DNA of 55,755 nt from JALOOE01 sp964423545 (lineage in GTDB: Bacteria > Chloroflexota > Anaerolineae > CG2-30-64-16): contig CAYRFV010000003.1 of assembly GCA_964423545.1 (NCBI GenBank), forward strand, positions 1 to 55,755, read 5' to 3'. Shown here one piece after another: positions 25,615-35,366 of the stretch; the stretch's first letter is position 1; every line of letters starts with the position of its first letter. Made by a program: the position numbers and the translations under genes. The notes beneath the pieces were generated by a model, which made no database searches, was not told the origin of the DNA, and saw only the letters and a program-made list of their open reading frames with translations.

Positions 25615-28600
25615 ATGTCGCAGAGCGATTCGGCATCACAGCTGGAACTCCAGCTCCTAGGGCCTCCGCAGGTCGTCCGTGATGGAAGGCCCGTCACGGC
25701 GTTTCGGTCGTCCAAAGCTCAGGCAATGCTCTATTTCCTCGCCGTGACAGGCAGCCAGCAGCGGCGCTCCAAGCTGGCTGCGCTGTTTTGGCCCGAGTCA
25801 GATGATCAGCTGGCCGGCACTAGCTTGCGAAGCGCGCTGTCGAATCTGCGTGCCCTGGTCGGAGATCACCTGGAGGTGACGCGCCAGACTGCACTCCTGC
25901 ACGGCGACGCGCTCAGCGTAGACGTGACGCAGTTCGAGGCGCTGCTCAAGAGCAGCGGAGACAATGAGGCCGATAAGATGCAATTGGAGGCTGCCGTCTC
26001 GCTGTACCGTGGGGAGTTCTTGGAAGGTTTCCATGTCCCCGATGCCCCGGATTTCGAGCAGTGGGCGACCATCGAACGGGGACGATTGCACCAGGCAGTG
26101 CTCAACGCCCTGCTGACGCTGGCTGGGTGGCACGCAGATCAGGAGGACTTCGCCGCCGGCCTCGAAGATTTGACCCGACTCCTGGCCATCGATCCTACCA
26201 ACGAGGCTGGCCATCGTCAGAAGATGGTCGCGCTGGCCAGATTGGGTTACCGGAGCGCAGGGCTTCAGCAATACGAGATCTGCCGAGACATCCTGGCCGG
26301 GGAACTGGGTGTAGATCCGTCGCCGGAAACAACGGCGCTTCACGAGTTGATCCGTGCAGGGGCACTGGACGGGCAGTCCAAGTCACTGCACACGACAGAC
26401 CGGAGGGAAGGGGCGCAGTTGCCTCTGCGACCCACGCCCGCATCGGCGATGCCTCCGCGCATCGATCAGCGCGGCATGCCGGAACGGACGGCATTCCATG
26501 GCCGGCAGAGCGAGCTGGCACAGCTCAATCGCTGGCTCACTGCTGACGGGGCCAGGTTGGTGGCCATTTCGGGCATGGGAGGAGTGGGCAAGACGACGCT
26601 GGCCGTGGAGTCGGTCGCACGCCTGGCGGACAGGTCCTTTGACTGCGTTATCTGGCGCTCCCTTGTGAACGCGCCCCCGCTTGATTCCGTGCTGGATGCC
26701 TGGCTGCAGATTATGGCCGGACAGCATCTGGACAGTCTACCGGAGAGCATGGATGAGAAGTTATCCCTGCTTTTCGATCAGGTGGAGCACCGACGATGCC
26801 TGCTTATCCTGGACAACCTCGAAAGCATTCTGGAACCCGGCGAACGATCCGGCCAGTTTCGCGCTGGGTACGAGGAGTACGGCCGCTTGATCGTCCGGAT
26901 GGGCCGGAGTCGCCATCGGAGTTGCCTGCTGCTGACTACCCGGGATTTGCCGAAGGGGCTGCGGGGACTGGAGGAGGACTCTCCCCGGATTCGGATTCTG
27001 GCGCTCGAGGGGTTGCCGGCGGCGCCAGGGATTGAGCTCCTGCGCGACCGCGGCGTCAGCGCGAAGGATACTGCGCTTGAGACACTCATCGAGCGCTACT
27101 CCGGAAACCCATTGGCGCTGAAGCTGGTAGCCGATACGGTCCGTGATCTGTTCGGCAGCAATGTCGACGTTTTCCTCGGCGACGAGACGCCGGTGTTCGA
27201 TGATATCCGTGACGTGCTGGATGAGCAGTTCGGCCGGCTGAGCGAACTGGGACGCGAACTCGTGACCTGGCTGGCTATCGAGCGTCGGCCCGTCTCAGCG
27301 CAGACGTTGTGGCAAAACCTGGCTCGCCCACCCAGGCGGGCGGAGTTCTTGGAGGCGATTCGCTCGCTCCAGAATGGCTCGCTGGTCGAAGTGGCAACCG
27401 GTTATGCTGCAGACGCGGGCACGCAATTGGCGCTGCAGAACATGATCATGGAGTATCTGACCGATCGCTTGGTGATGGCGCTGAACGAAGACATCGCGAG
27501 TGGCCAGACGGTCTGGCTCCATCGCTACGCGATGATCAAAGCGCAGAGCGAGGAGCACGTGCAGGAGAGCCAGCGTCGCCTGCTGCTGGAACCCGTCGCT
27601 CGTCAACTCGTGGATGCTCGAGGCCAGTCTGGCGCAGTCGCGCACCTGCGCAAGTTGGTGAGCCGCCTTCGACAAGAGGCCGCGCCCGCGGCTAGTTATG
27701 CCGCTGCGAACCTCCTGCACTTACTTCTTCATCTTGAGGCGGACCTAAGCGGTTGGGATTTCAGCGGGCTGACGATCCGACAGGCGGACCTGCGCACCGG
27801 TCAACTGACAGGTGTTGACCTGCATGGCGCGGCGTTGCGCGAATGTGTATTCTCTGAGACCTTCGGCCTGGTCAGGACAGTGGCAATCACTGCCGATGGC
27901 CGTTATCTGGCCGCCGGGGCATCCGAAGGTGGCGTGTTCGTGTGGCGGCTCGCCGACTTACAGCCTTACCTCGTCTTGAAAGGCCATAGTCAGGCAGTCA
28001 GTTCCCTCGCGTTTTCGCCGGATGGCGCCATGCTGGTCAGCGGTGGGTATGATGGCCGGATCTGCGTGTGGGATATCGCGACCGGTGGCCTGCTGGCCAG
28101 TATGCGTGGGCATACAGACACCATTGGGGGCATCGCCTTCGCCCCCGATGGCAGGCTGATCGCCAGTGGTGGCGCCGACCATCAGCTTATCATCTGGGAC
28201 TGGCGTGCGGGTGAAATCTGTCGCCAACTCAGAGAGTCGGCGTCGGTTAACTGCGTCGCTTTCAGCCCTGACGGCCGGCTGCTCGCCTGCGCCAAGGAAG
28301 ACACCGGGGCGACGATCTGGAACTGGCGTACCAGGACACCGGTCCAGAGACTGATCGGCCATACCGACAAGGTGCGGGCCATTGCCTTTCATCCTTCGGG
28401 CTCGCTCCTCGCGACCGGGGGCGAGGACAGGCGGATATGCTTGTGGCAACTGGAAGATGCCCACGTCGTTCACACACTCGAAGGGCACACCGGTTGGGTC
28501 TGTGCGCTGGCCTTCCGCCCGGACGGTCGACTGCTCGCCAGCGCCAGTTCGGATCGCACGGTCCGGCTCTGGGATGTTGCGAGCGGCCAGCTTCAGCGCA

Positions 28601-29859
28601 CTCTGCTCGGCCATACCGGTTGGGTTTTTGCGGTCGCCTATTCCCCTGGCGGGACGATGATCGCCAGCGGAGGCTATGATCAGACCGTCCGGCTGTGGGA
28701 GGAATGCACCGGGCGCGTATTGCGCACGCTCCAAGGTCATGGGCAACGCATCGATCTGGTAACCTTCAGTCCTGACGGAACGCTGCTGGCAAGCAGCAGT
28801 CTGGGTGGTCCGCTGCACCTTTGGGATGTGTCTGCGCGCCGTCATTTGCGCAAGCTCACCGGTCACGGCGGTGCCATTCGTGCGGTGGCAATCAGCAAGG
28901 ACAACAAGCTGATCGCTGGCGGCTGCGACGATCATCTGTTGTATCTCTGGCAGGCTGAAGATGGCGGCTTGAAACACACATTGCCTGGGCACACCGACCT
29001 GGTGCGCTGCATCGGGTTTAGCCCCGATGACCGCTGGTTGGTCAGTGGCAGTCACGATGGGACGCTGCGTCTCTGGGAGACGGCATCCGGCCAACTGCGT
29101 CAGGCCCTGCGGGGTGTTTCCGCCAGAATCCAATCGGCCGCCGCGTTCAACCCTAATGGTTCGCTACTGGCCTACGCCAGCTGCGATGGCGCCGTGAAGC
29201 TGTGGGACATTGCATCGGGCGGAGTGGTGCACAGCTTGGCGGTAGCGGAGGGCAATCCTGTGGGTGTGGCGTTCGACCCACAGGGGCAATTGCTGGTTTG
29301 CGGCACGGACCGTGGGATGATCTGGATCTGGGAGATACATGACGCTCAGCCGACACATCAGATCCGACTGCGCTTTCGCGTCCGGCCGGAAACCAGGGCG
29401 ATATGGCGCATGCTCTTCAGCCCTGACGGAAGGCATTTGGCAGTCTGCTATGATGGTGTACGGAGCCGGATCTTGGATACGGTAACGGGCGAAAGCCTCT
29501 GTACACTCACCAACACGAGCGGCGCCTTCAATCTGGCCTTCGGGGGCATGGGCAAGTATCTGGCCGCCGTGGGTGAAGAGAACTCCGTTGTGATTCATGA
29601 AGTCGGCGCGTGGGGAGTCCGCCGGACGCTGCAAGGACACCCTTCCGACGTGACGTCCCTGGATATCGGGCCTGACGGAGACTTGCTTGCCAGCAGCAGC
29701 GCCGACGGCTCTGTGCGCCTGTGGAGCCTGGAAGGTGGCGACTGCCTGGCAACCTTGATTCCGGCCGGCCCCTACGCGGGGATGGATATTGCCGGTGTCA
29801 CAGGGATCACTGCTGCGCAGCGGACAACGCTGATTGCACTGGGCGCGGTCAAAGACTGA
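25615..29859 (+). CDS. BTAD/NB-ARC/WD40 giant regulator (STAND-type)
   Basis: 1414 residues from the ATG at 25615; an in-frame ATG at 25582 adds 11 residues. Residues about 8-100 form an OmpR/SARP-like winged helix (ELQLLGPPQVVRDGRPVTAF). About 101-250 is the BTAD, a TPR-like activator domain. A Thr/Pro-poor linker leads to an NB-ARC ATPase with Walker A GMGGVGKTT (320-328), Walker B LLILDN (396-401) and LLLTTRD (438-444). A short pentapeptide-like patch (IRQADLRTGQLTGVDLHGAA) precedes about 15 WD40 repeats (roughly 755-1400). Such proteins are signal-dependent ATPases that can bind DNA through the SARP domain. Location suggests it controls the divergent block (inference). Confidence 0.93.
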   Translation: MSQSDSASQLELQLLGPPQVVRDGRPVTAFRSSKAQAMLYFLAVTGSQQRRSKLAALFWPESDDQLAGTSLRSALSNLRALVGDHLEVTRQTALLHGDALSVDVTQFEALLKSSGDNEADKMQLEAAVSLYRGEFLEGFHVPDAPDFEQWATIERGRLHQAVLNALLTLAGWHADQEDFAAGLEDLTRLLAIDPTNEAGHRQKMVALARLGYRSAGLQQYEICRDILAGELGVDPSPETTALHELIRAGALDGQSKSLHTTDRREGAQLPLRPTPASAMPPRIDQRGMPERTAFHGRQSELAQLNRWLTADGARLVAISGMGGVGKTTLAVESVARLADRSFDCVIWRSLVNAPPLDSVLDAWLQIMAGQHLDSLPESMDEKLSLLFDQVEHRRCLLILDNLESILEPGERSGQFRAGYEEYGRLIVRMGRSRHRSCLLLTTRDLPKGLRGLEEDSPRIRILALEGLPAAPGIELLRDRGVSAKDTALETLIERYSGNPLALKLVADTVRDLFGSNVDVFLGDETPVFDDIRDVLDEQFGRLSELGRELVTWLAIERRPVSAQTLWQNLARPPRRAEFLEAIRSLQNGSLVEVATGYAADAGTQLALQNMIMEYLTDRLVMALNEDIASGQTVWLHRYAMIKAQSEEHVQESQRRLLLEPVARQLVDARGQSGAVAHLRKLVSRLRQEAAPAASYAAANLLHLLLHLEADLSGWDFSGLTIRQADLRTGQLTGVDLHGAALRECVFSETFGLVRTVAITADGRYLAAGASEGGVFVWRLADLQPYLVLKGHSQAVSSLAFSPDGAMLVSGGYDGRICVWDIATGGLLASMRGHTDTIGGIAFAPDGRLIASGGADHQLIIWDWRAGEICRQLRESASVNCVAFSPDGRLLACAKEDTGATIWNWRTRTPVQRLIGHTDKVRAIAFHPSGSLLATGGEDRRICLWQLEDAHVVHTLEGHTGWVCALAFRPDGRLLASASSDRTVRLWDVASGQLQRTLLGHTGWVFAVAYSPGGTMIASGGYDQTVRLWEECTGRVLRTLQGHGQRIDLVTFSPDGTLLASSSLGGPLHLWDVSARRHLRKLTGHGGAIRAVAISKDNKLIAGGCDDHLLYLWQAEDGGLKHTLPGHTDLVRCIGFSPDDRWLVSGSHDGTLRLWETASGQLRQALRGVSARIQSAAAFNPNGSLLAYASCDGAVKLWDIASGGVVHSLAVAEGNPVGVAFDPQGQLLVCGTDRGMIWIWEIHDAQPTHQIRLRFRVRPETRAIWRMLFSPDGRHLAVCYDGVRSRILDTVTGESLCTLTNTSGAFNLAFGGMGKYLAAVGEENSVVIHEVGAWGVRRTLQGHPSDVTSLDIGPDGDLLASSSADGSVRLWSLEGGDCLATLIPAGPYAGMDIAGVTGITAAQRTTLIALGAVKD

Positions 29860-30147
29860 AGTAGACCAGCCGCTCCATCTGGCCTTTGCCCAGCGCCTTG
29901 ATGGTCTTCGCTTTCAGGTTGATGTCACCGAACTTGACGCCACACAACTGCCGTCAGCGTCTCGACCACCGGTGTCTTGGGATCGGGCGGATCGATCGTC
30001 TGGACGATGTTGGCTGGCACGAAGCTTTCCTCTGAGCCCCAAGTCCGCTGCTCTGGATGCGGCTTCGCTCAAGATGACTCGCAAAGTAGGCTTGAAGTTT
30101 GGCAAAGGTCGTGCGATAATGGCGCAGGGTGTTCGGGCTCAGTCCGG
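29860..30147 (-). pseudogene. Tyrosine recombinase remnant (copy B)
   Basis: Minus-strand pieces in order are LSPNTLRHYRTTFAKLQAYF (core-binding domain), a repeat insert, SFVPANIVQTIDPPDPKTP in another frame, then CGVKFGDINLKAKTIKALGK and GQMERLVYFS, which match the start of the catalytic domain of Xer-type recombinases (DINLK...GKGxKxR). Segments between them and the whole active-site C-terminus are missing. The debris ends against the stop codon of the WD40 gene at 29859. Together with the tRNA next door this looks like the footprint of an old tRNA-integrated element. Confidence 0.75.
30029..30067. repeat. Short interspersed repeat inside integrase remnant B
   Basis: tctgagccccaagtccgctg and the following bases to ggcttcg separate two integrase pieces. 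The end ggatgcggcttcgctcaag matches the end of the 55-nt repeat at 170-224, at the same codon position of the integrase. Boundaries are approximate. Confidence 0.45.
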
Positions 30148-30249
30148 TAACCAGCGAGTTGGATACCGATAACCGGCGGCTGCGTTTTATCGACCCGAGA
30201 GCGACCAGAAACTGAGGACCCGTGTGATCTGCGGTTGCGAGGATTTGCT
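30148..30249. repeat. 102-nt repeat upstream of integrase remnant, copy B
   Basis: Matches 399-500 nearly base for base (taaccagcgagttggatacc and onward to ggatttgct). In this copy it is fused directly to the integrase core-binding domain because the first codons are deleted. Confidence 0.7.
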
Positions 30250-30255
30250 TACCAA

Positions 30256-30294
30256 AGACCTCACGGGTAGTCATTTCGACTACCCGTGAGGTCT
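30256..30294 (-). terminator. 17-bp perfect hairpin downstream of tRNA-Val
   Basis: agacctcacgggtagtc (30256-30272) pairs exactly with 30278-30294 around a 5-nt loop. It lies 4 nt past the tRNA 3' end, so it is probably its terminator, although only a short T-run follows on the minus strand. Ten bases (gacctcacgg, 30257-30266) also occur inside the tRNA at 30324-30333. Confidence 0.6.
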
Positions 30295-30298
30295 ACAG

Positions 30299-30372
<74 letters not shown>

Positions 30373-30384
30373 TCTCGAGATCGG

Positions 30385-30413
30385 AGTATACCAGCGTTTG
30401 CCCGGACGCGCAA
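30385..30413 (-). promoter_or_regulatory. Promoter of tRNA-Val
   Basis: On the minus strand, -35 TTGCGC (30408-30413), a 17-nt spacer and -10 TATACT (30385-30390). The expected start is only about 6 nt ahead of the mature tRNA 5' end at 30372. Confidence 0.65.
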
Positions 30414-30503
30414 GAATCGGGGCGGCAACCCCCAGGGGTCCGGCGGGCGCACGACGTCCATGGAGCGAGCCATCGACTGCCCCATCGCTGCCGAGCGTGC
30501 TGC

Positions 30504-31193
30504 ATGCGCGGGATGACGCTGCCGCTGCTCTTCCTGGCCGCGGTCGCAGTCCTCTGCGCCGGCGCCTTCGCCATCGCCTCGCTCGTCGCGCCCGCGTGGC
30601 CGGCCGGCGACCCGCCGCGCGGCCGGCCGGCCCCCGCAGCCAGCCCGACTCCCACCCTGGCCGCGCGGCGCTGGACCGCCGCGCCCGCGGCCTCGCCGGT
30701 CCAGTACGCGCCGGCCACAGCGACCGCCACCCCAGCGCCGCTGCGCACCGCAGTCCGGCCCACCCCTACGGTCGAAGCGCAGCCCGTCTCGACCCCCACG
30801 CCCACGGTCACCCCGACCGCCACCGCCGCGCCGGCGACCAACGCGCGGGCGGCCGATGATGCGTTCGCGCTCGTCCGGCCCGTGCGCAACAGCACCGGCG
30901 ATTGCCCTGGGTCCTATATCCTCGGCTCGGTGGTCGACCCGTTCGGCGCACCGCTGCCGGGCGTATCGCTGCGGCTGGCCGACGAGTACGGCAACCAGCA
31001 GATTCAGAAGACCAAGCAGGGCGCAGGCGAGGCGGGACGTTATGACTTCCCGCTGTTCGGACCGCCGCGGCGCTTCTTCCTGAGCGTCGTGGACTCCCAG
31101 GGGCGACCGCTCAGCCGTGAGGTGGAGATCCCCCACGGGGTCGGCCCAGCGGCCTCTGCGCAGTGCCACTGGGCCGACTGGAAGCGGCAGTAG
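30504..31193 (+). CDS. Membrane-anchored protein with Thr/Pro linker and CarboxypepD-like domain
   Basis: 229 residues. One N-terminal helix (about 4-29, MTLPLLFLAAVAVLCAGAFA), a long Thr/Pro/Ala linker (about 35-112), then a small beta-sandwich (about 125-225): GSVVDPFGAPLPGVSLRLAD, YDFPLFGPPRRFFLSVVDSQ. This matches the carboxypeptidase-regulatory-like (CarboxypepD_reg) fold, usually a binding or spacer module. It starts at the ATG at 30504; the next Met is three codons later. The GT39-like gene begins 4 nt after its stop, so the two are translationally coupled. Confidence 0.75.
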   Translation: MRGMTLPLLFLAAVAVLCAGAFAIASLVAPAWPAGDPPRGRPAPAASPTPTLAARRWTAAPAASPVQYAPATATATPAPLRTAVRPTPTVEAQPVSTPTPTVTPTATAAPATNARAADDAFALVRPVRNSTGDCPGSYILGSVVDPFGAPLPGVSLRLADEYGNQQIQKTKQGAGEAGRYDFPLFGPPRRFFLSVVDSQGRPLSREVEIPHGVGPAASAQCHWADWKRQ

Positions 31194-31197
31194 CGCC

Positions 31198-33193
31198 GTG
31201 TCCTCCGTTCCCCGCACCCCACGCAGTTCCGGGCCGGCCGGCGGGCCCTTGCGCGCAGCCGTGCTGGCCGTGCTGCTGCTGGCGGCCGCGCTGCGCTGGT
31301 GGGAGCCGGCGCTCGTCGAGTACAAGTACGATGAGGCGCACATCGCGGGCATGGGCCTGGACCTGGCCCGCGGCGCTGCGCCGCTCCTGCTGAGCGGCGG
31401 CACCAGCTCCGGCATCCAGCGGGGCGCGCTCGATGTCTATCTGCTGGTGNNNNNNNNNNACCGGCGGCCACGTGGAGTCGGCCGTCTGGCTTCTGGCCGC
31501 GCTCGGTGTGCTGGCGGTTGCGCTGGCCTACCTGCTCGGGCGGTTGGTCGGCGGCGCGCGGGTCGGCCTGCTCGCAGCCGCCTACATGGCCGCCAACCCC
31601 TGGTTGGTCTTCTATGACCGGAAGCTGTGGGCGCACATCCAGGTGCTCCTCAGCGTCCTCCTCCTGTTGCTCGCCTGGCGGGTGGTCACCGGAGGTCGCC
31701 GCCGCGCCGCCTTCTGGTTCCCGGTCGTCGCGGCGCTGCAGCTTCAGGCGCACCTCCTGGCCCTCCTTCAGGCCTTGAGCTGGTTGGCCGCGTTCATTGT
31801 CGCGCCCCGGCGCTGGCTGCGCAGGGAGACTGCGGCGGGCCTGGCGGTTGCGGCGCTCGCGGCGCTGCCCTACCTGGCGGCGCTCTGGCAGCAGGCCGCG
31901 CGTCCAGCCGCGGGCGTTGCGACCACAGCACCCGCGGCCCCGCTGTTGGCGCTGCGCGGTGCGGCCCAGCTGTTCGCCGGCGATGGCCTGCACATCCTCG
32001 CTGGTCTGCCGCGCGGCGAGCAGACGCCGTGGCGGCTGACGGGCGACCTGGTCGTCCCACTGGCGCTGCTGCTCATGGCGGGCCTGCTGCGCACCGCACT
32101 GCGCGGCCGGCGCGGGCCGGACGCGGTTGGCGCCCGCCTGCTGCTGGCGTGGACGGCCGGGCCGGTCGTCGTGCTGGCCCTGGCGCCGCTCCGGCCCCCG
32201 CTGCAGTACTGGACCGTGCTGCTGCCGCTGCCCGCGCTCTTTTTCGCGCTCGGCCTGGAATGGGCGGCGCTGGGCGTGGCCCGCCTGGCTGTCTCCGTGC
32301 GGGGGACGCGGCCGGCGCCCCCCGCACGGCTGGCGTGGTCGCTGGCGCTCCTCACCGTCGCGCTCCTCGTGGCGGTGTGGGCGGCCGGCTATCGTGCTCT
32401 GGTGGCAGCCGTCGACGCGGGCGCGGGCGCGTCCACCTTCGGACCGCCTCTGAAGCGCTGGACGGAGGCGACCGTCCAGGCGCGCGCCTGGGCCGCGCGC
32501 CTGGACGTCCAGGAGGTGCGCGTGGCGGTGAACGGCGTCGATCCGGGCTACCAGGGCGAGCCGGCGGCCATCGCCAGCCTGATCGGCAGCCCGCCGTTCG
32601 CCCGCTTTGTCGAGCCGTCGTCGCCCGCGGCGTTGCTGCTGGCCCACGATCGCCCCAGCCTCTACCTGTGGGCGGTGGATGCGGCCGAGACGGAGGCGCG
32701 CCTGGCGCAGATCGGCGAACGGGTGTGGGAAGGCATGCTGGTGCAGGGACGGGCGCCCGTGCGGCTCTATCGGCTGCCGTCTGCAACCGCGCTCGACCTC
32801 GGTGTTCAGCGCCTCGAACCGCCGCCGACCTTCGACGCCGGACTGTCCTTGATCGGCTATGCCCTGCCCGTCGATGCGCGCGCGGGCCAGCCGTTCCAGG
32901 TCACGCTCGTGTGGCGCGTTCTCGATCCGCCGATGGCGGTGCGCGGTCGCGACATGACCGCTTTCAATCACATCCTGGATGCGGACGGCCGCGGCGTGGC
33001 GCAGGCGGACGGACTGGCGCTCCTGAGCCGCGACTGGTGGCCCGGCGACGTGTTGATCCAGCCTTACGCCCTGTCGCTGCCGGCGGGAACCTATCGCTGG
33101 CGCACCGGCATCTACAGCCGCGCCGATGGCGGGCGGTCACAACTGATGGCCGGCGGCGATGCGGTCGACCTGCCGCCGTTTCAGGTGCGATAG
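31198..33193 (+). CDS. GT39-like membrane glycosyltransferase, interrupted by assembly gap
   Basis: Starts at a GTG (31198), 4 nt after the preceding stop. The first piece has a membrane helix (LRAAVLAVLLLAAALRWWEP) and ALVEYKYDEAHIAGMGLDLA, where the Asp-Glu pair matches the first-loop acidic motif of PMT/ArnT-type GT-C enzymes. Ten N (31450-31459) follow, after which the frame changes; since the gap length is probably arbitrary, this is not evidence of a real frameshift. The second piece continues with many helices (YLLGRLVGGARVGLLAAAYM, WLVFYDRKLWAHIQVLL) and a C-terminal soluble domain after about 32790. It probably transfers a polyprenyl-linked sugar outside the membrane. It overlaps the convergent gene 33181-35259 by 13 nt. 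Confidence 0.8.
31450..31459. other. Assembly gap (10 N)
   Basis: Ten N inside the GT39-like gene. The reading frame differs on the two sides by one, so the true length is not 10 if the gene is intact. Confidence 0.98.
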
Positions 33194-35259
33194 GGGAAGC
33201 CGCGGCGCGCGGATTTCCAAACGAGCAGGACGGCCGCTCCGATCGCGAGCAGCGTGATCAACAGGCCGCCCCATTCCGCCAGCCCCTCGCGATACGCCAG
33301 CGTGACCGTGTAGGGCCCGCCCGCCGGCAGCCCAATCTCCTGCATGCCGTACTCGTTCGGCGTGATGGTCAGCGATCGCCCGTCCGCGTCCGCGCGCCAC
33401 AGCGGGTAGATCGCCATCCTGGCCGTCAGCGTCGCGCCGGCCGTCGCGTTATCGACCCGGATCACCCAGCGCCGCGGGCTTCGTTCCAGGAGGCGCACGT
33501 CCGCGTGGCTGCCCTCGATCCAGGCGGGCTGCGCATCGAGCCGGTGGTAGAGATAGAAGTGGCCGTTGTCCCAGTAGCGGCGGAAGGAGGGGGAGCGATC
33601 CAGCCTGCCCCGTGCATTCGTGTCGTCGCCGTCCGCCACGATGGTCGTAATGTTCAAGGCGCGCGCGGCCGAGACCAGACGAGCGTCGTCCAGTTGATCC
33701 CACGGAACGCCGAACAGCCGCTGATCGTCCTCCGCTTCGACCTGCGCCGGAAGCTGCTGCGTCCACGGGTTCCCCACCCACAGCAGGCGTGCGCCGGGCG
33801 ACCAGTGCGAGAAGGTCCCCCCCATGATCTCTCGACCCGTCAGGAAAGGCGTCATCGCCTTGATTGCGGTCGGCGTGATGTCTCCGCTGGGCCAGCGCAC
33901 CTGGGTGTAGTAGGAAGTGAACAGGACGCGTCCGTCGGCGTGGGGATCGTCCCTCAGCGCCTCCCAGAAGCCGTTGAACGCAGTGTTGCGGAGCAGATCG
34001 TCCAACGTGAACTCGTCGATCACGCGGATTTGCCCCTGGATGTCGTTCCACGTGGGTGTGGCTGGCCGCAGCGCGAAGACCATCAGGATGGCTGCGCCGG
34101 CAGCCAGGAGCGGGGTGCGCCGGGCGAGCCAGACCACGGCGCCCGCCGCCATGCCGGTGAGCAGGATGAAGGCCAGGTAGTATTCGGCGATGAGCCGGAT
34201 GGGGTCGAACCTCGTGATCTGCAGCCGGTCGATGACGACCAGCTGCACGAAGAGGATGATCAGTACGAGCGACGCGATCACCAGCATCATCGCGGCCGCC
34301 GTCCCCCGGACGCGCCAGTCGCGATGCGCCAGGAGCGCCAGCGCCGGGAGCGACGCGACGAGCAGGTTTGGGAAGACCGCGCCGAACGAGAACCAGTCAA
34401 GCGTCTGCGACAGGTTGGTTCGGAGCAGTCCGGCGGCATAGGGGGTCTGATGAGCCAGTAGCGGCGCGACCCACCAGGCGACCAGGCCCGCCGCCAACAG
34501 GAGCCAGGCGGCGACCGGGGGCCAGGCCCCCGCGCCACCGTGCAGCGCCACCGTGCGAGCGACGGCATAGCCGCCAACGGCCAACACCACGGCGGGCGTG
34601 TGGAACGGGTGGAGCAGGGTAAGGGCCGCGAGCAGTGCAGCCGCGACGACCAGCCGCATGCCGGTGGGGCGCTCGACCAGCTTCCAGCCGGCCAGCAGCG
34701 CCAGCGGCGCGACGCCGAACGCCAGTCGTTCGCCCATCAGCCCGATCCGAACCGCCATCGCGCCGCCCCACATCGGCATGAAGGTGAGCCCGACGAGGGC
34801 GGCCAGGACGCCGGCGCAGCGGCAGGCGAGCCGGCCGAGCGGCGCCAGCGCAATGCGTACGAAGCCGTACACGCTGAAGATCGGCAGCACCAGCGCGAGG
34901 GCCGGGATCAGATTGTAGATGCGCTCCGGCGCCAGACGGCCCAGCGAGAGGATGCTGAACGCCAGGCCGAGCAGCGCGTGCCCCGGCGGATAGAACTGCA
35001 GCTCGGGGTAACCGCCATACCAGAGGGGATTCCAATCCACCACGCGACCGAATTGCGGGAGGGAGACCGCCGCCGGATACCAGAAGCGCATGAACTGACC
35101 GGGATGGTCGCCCCAGACGAGCAGGTCGTGCAGCAGGTAGTCGCGGGCCATCAGCCAGGCGATGGCGGCAAGCCCCAACACGATCGCGGCGTCGGGCAAC
35201 CAGGCGGCCAAACGCCGCCACCACCGCCCCTGACCTGCAGAGAACGATTCAGGATGCAC
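33181..35259 (-). CDS. Polytopic membrane protein, PTPS_related / GT-C-like
   Basis: 692 residues from a GTG at 35259. About ten to twelve helices occupy residues 20-420. The first external loop has DHPGQFMRFWYPAAVSLPQF and WNPLWYGGYPELQFYPPGHA, a pattern seen in the 6-pyruvoyl-tetrahydropterin-synthase-related membrane family and in GT-C glycosyltransferases. A large external domain (about 430-660) contains ANDTNARG-like and LDAQPAWIEGSH segments, then a final helix (WGGLLITLLAIGAAVLLVW). The substrate is unknown; cell-surface glycan assembly is likely from context. The 3' end overlaps the opposite-strand GT39-like gene by 13 nt. Confidence 0.78.
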   Translation of the reverse strand: MHPESFSAGQGRWWRRLAAWLPDAAIVLGLAAIAWLMARDYLLHDLLVWGDHPGQFMRFWYPAAVSLPQFGRVVDWNPLWYGGYPELQFYPPGHALLGLAFSILSLGRLAPERIYNLIPALALVLPIFSVYGFVRIALAPLGRLACRCAGVLAALVGLTFMPMWGGAMAVRIGLMGERLAFGVAPLALLAGWKLVERPTGMRLVVAAALLAALTLLHPFHTPAVVLAVGGYAVARTVALHGGAGAWPPVAAWLLLAAGLVAWWVAPLLAHQTPYAAGLLRTNLSQTLDWFSFGAVFPNLLVASLPALALLAHRDWRVRGTAAAMMLVIASLVLIILFVQLVVIDRLQITRFDPIRLIAEYYLAFILLTGMAAGAVVWLARRTPLLAAGAAILMVFALRPATPTWNDIQGQIRVIDEFTLDDLLRNTAFNGFWEALRDDPHADGRVLFTSYYTQVRWPSGDITPTAIKAMTPFLTGREIMGGTFSHWSPGARLLWVGNPWTQQLPAQVEAEDDQRLFGVPWDQLDDARLVSAARALNITTIVADGDDTNARGRLDRSPSFRRYWDNGHFYLYHRLDAQPAWIEGSHADVRLLERSPRRWVIRVDNATAGATLTARMAIYPLWRADADGRSLTITPNEYGMQEIGLPAGGPYTVTLAYREGLAEWGGLLITLLAIGAAVLLVWKSARRGFPYRT

Positions 35260-35280
35260 CTATCACCCGTCTCATAACGC

Positions 35281-35355
35281 CGCGGGCCGGGCGCTCTCGA
35301 ACACCCGGCCCGCGAAAGACGAAACTACTCGTCGTCAGAGCGGGCGAGGGCCCGC
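35281..35355 (-). terminator. Two hairpins after the TIM-barrel lipoprotein gene
   Basis: cgcgggccggg (35281-35291) pairs perfectly with cccggcccgcg (35304-35314). A second stem, gcgggc (35340-35345) with gcccgc (35350-35355), lies closer to the gene end at 35367. Placement suggests termination of the 35367-36869 transcript, though no strong T-run is present. Confidence 0.55.
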
Positions 35356-35366
35356 CCGGCCACATC

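Noticed and set aside
31627..34461. 944-residue plus-strand open frame
   Set aside because: It covers the second frame of the GT39-like gene and the antisense of the PTPS-like gene; it has no own domain and is Ala/Arg/Gly-biased.
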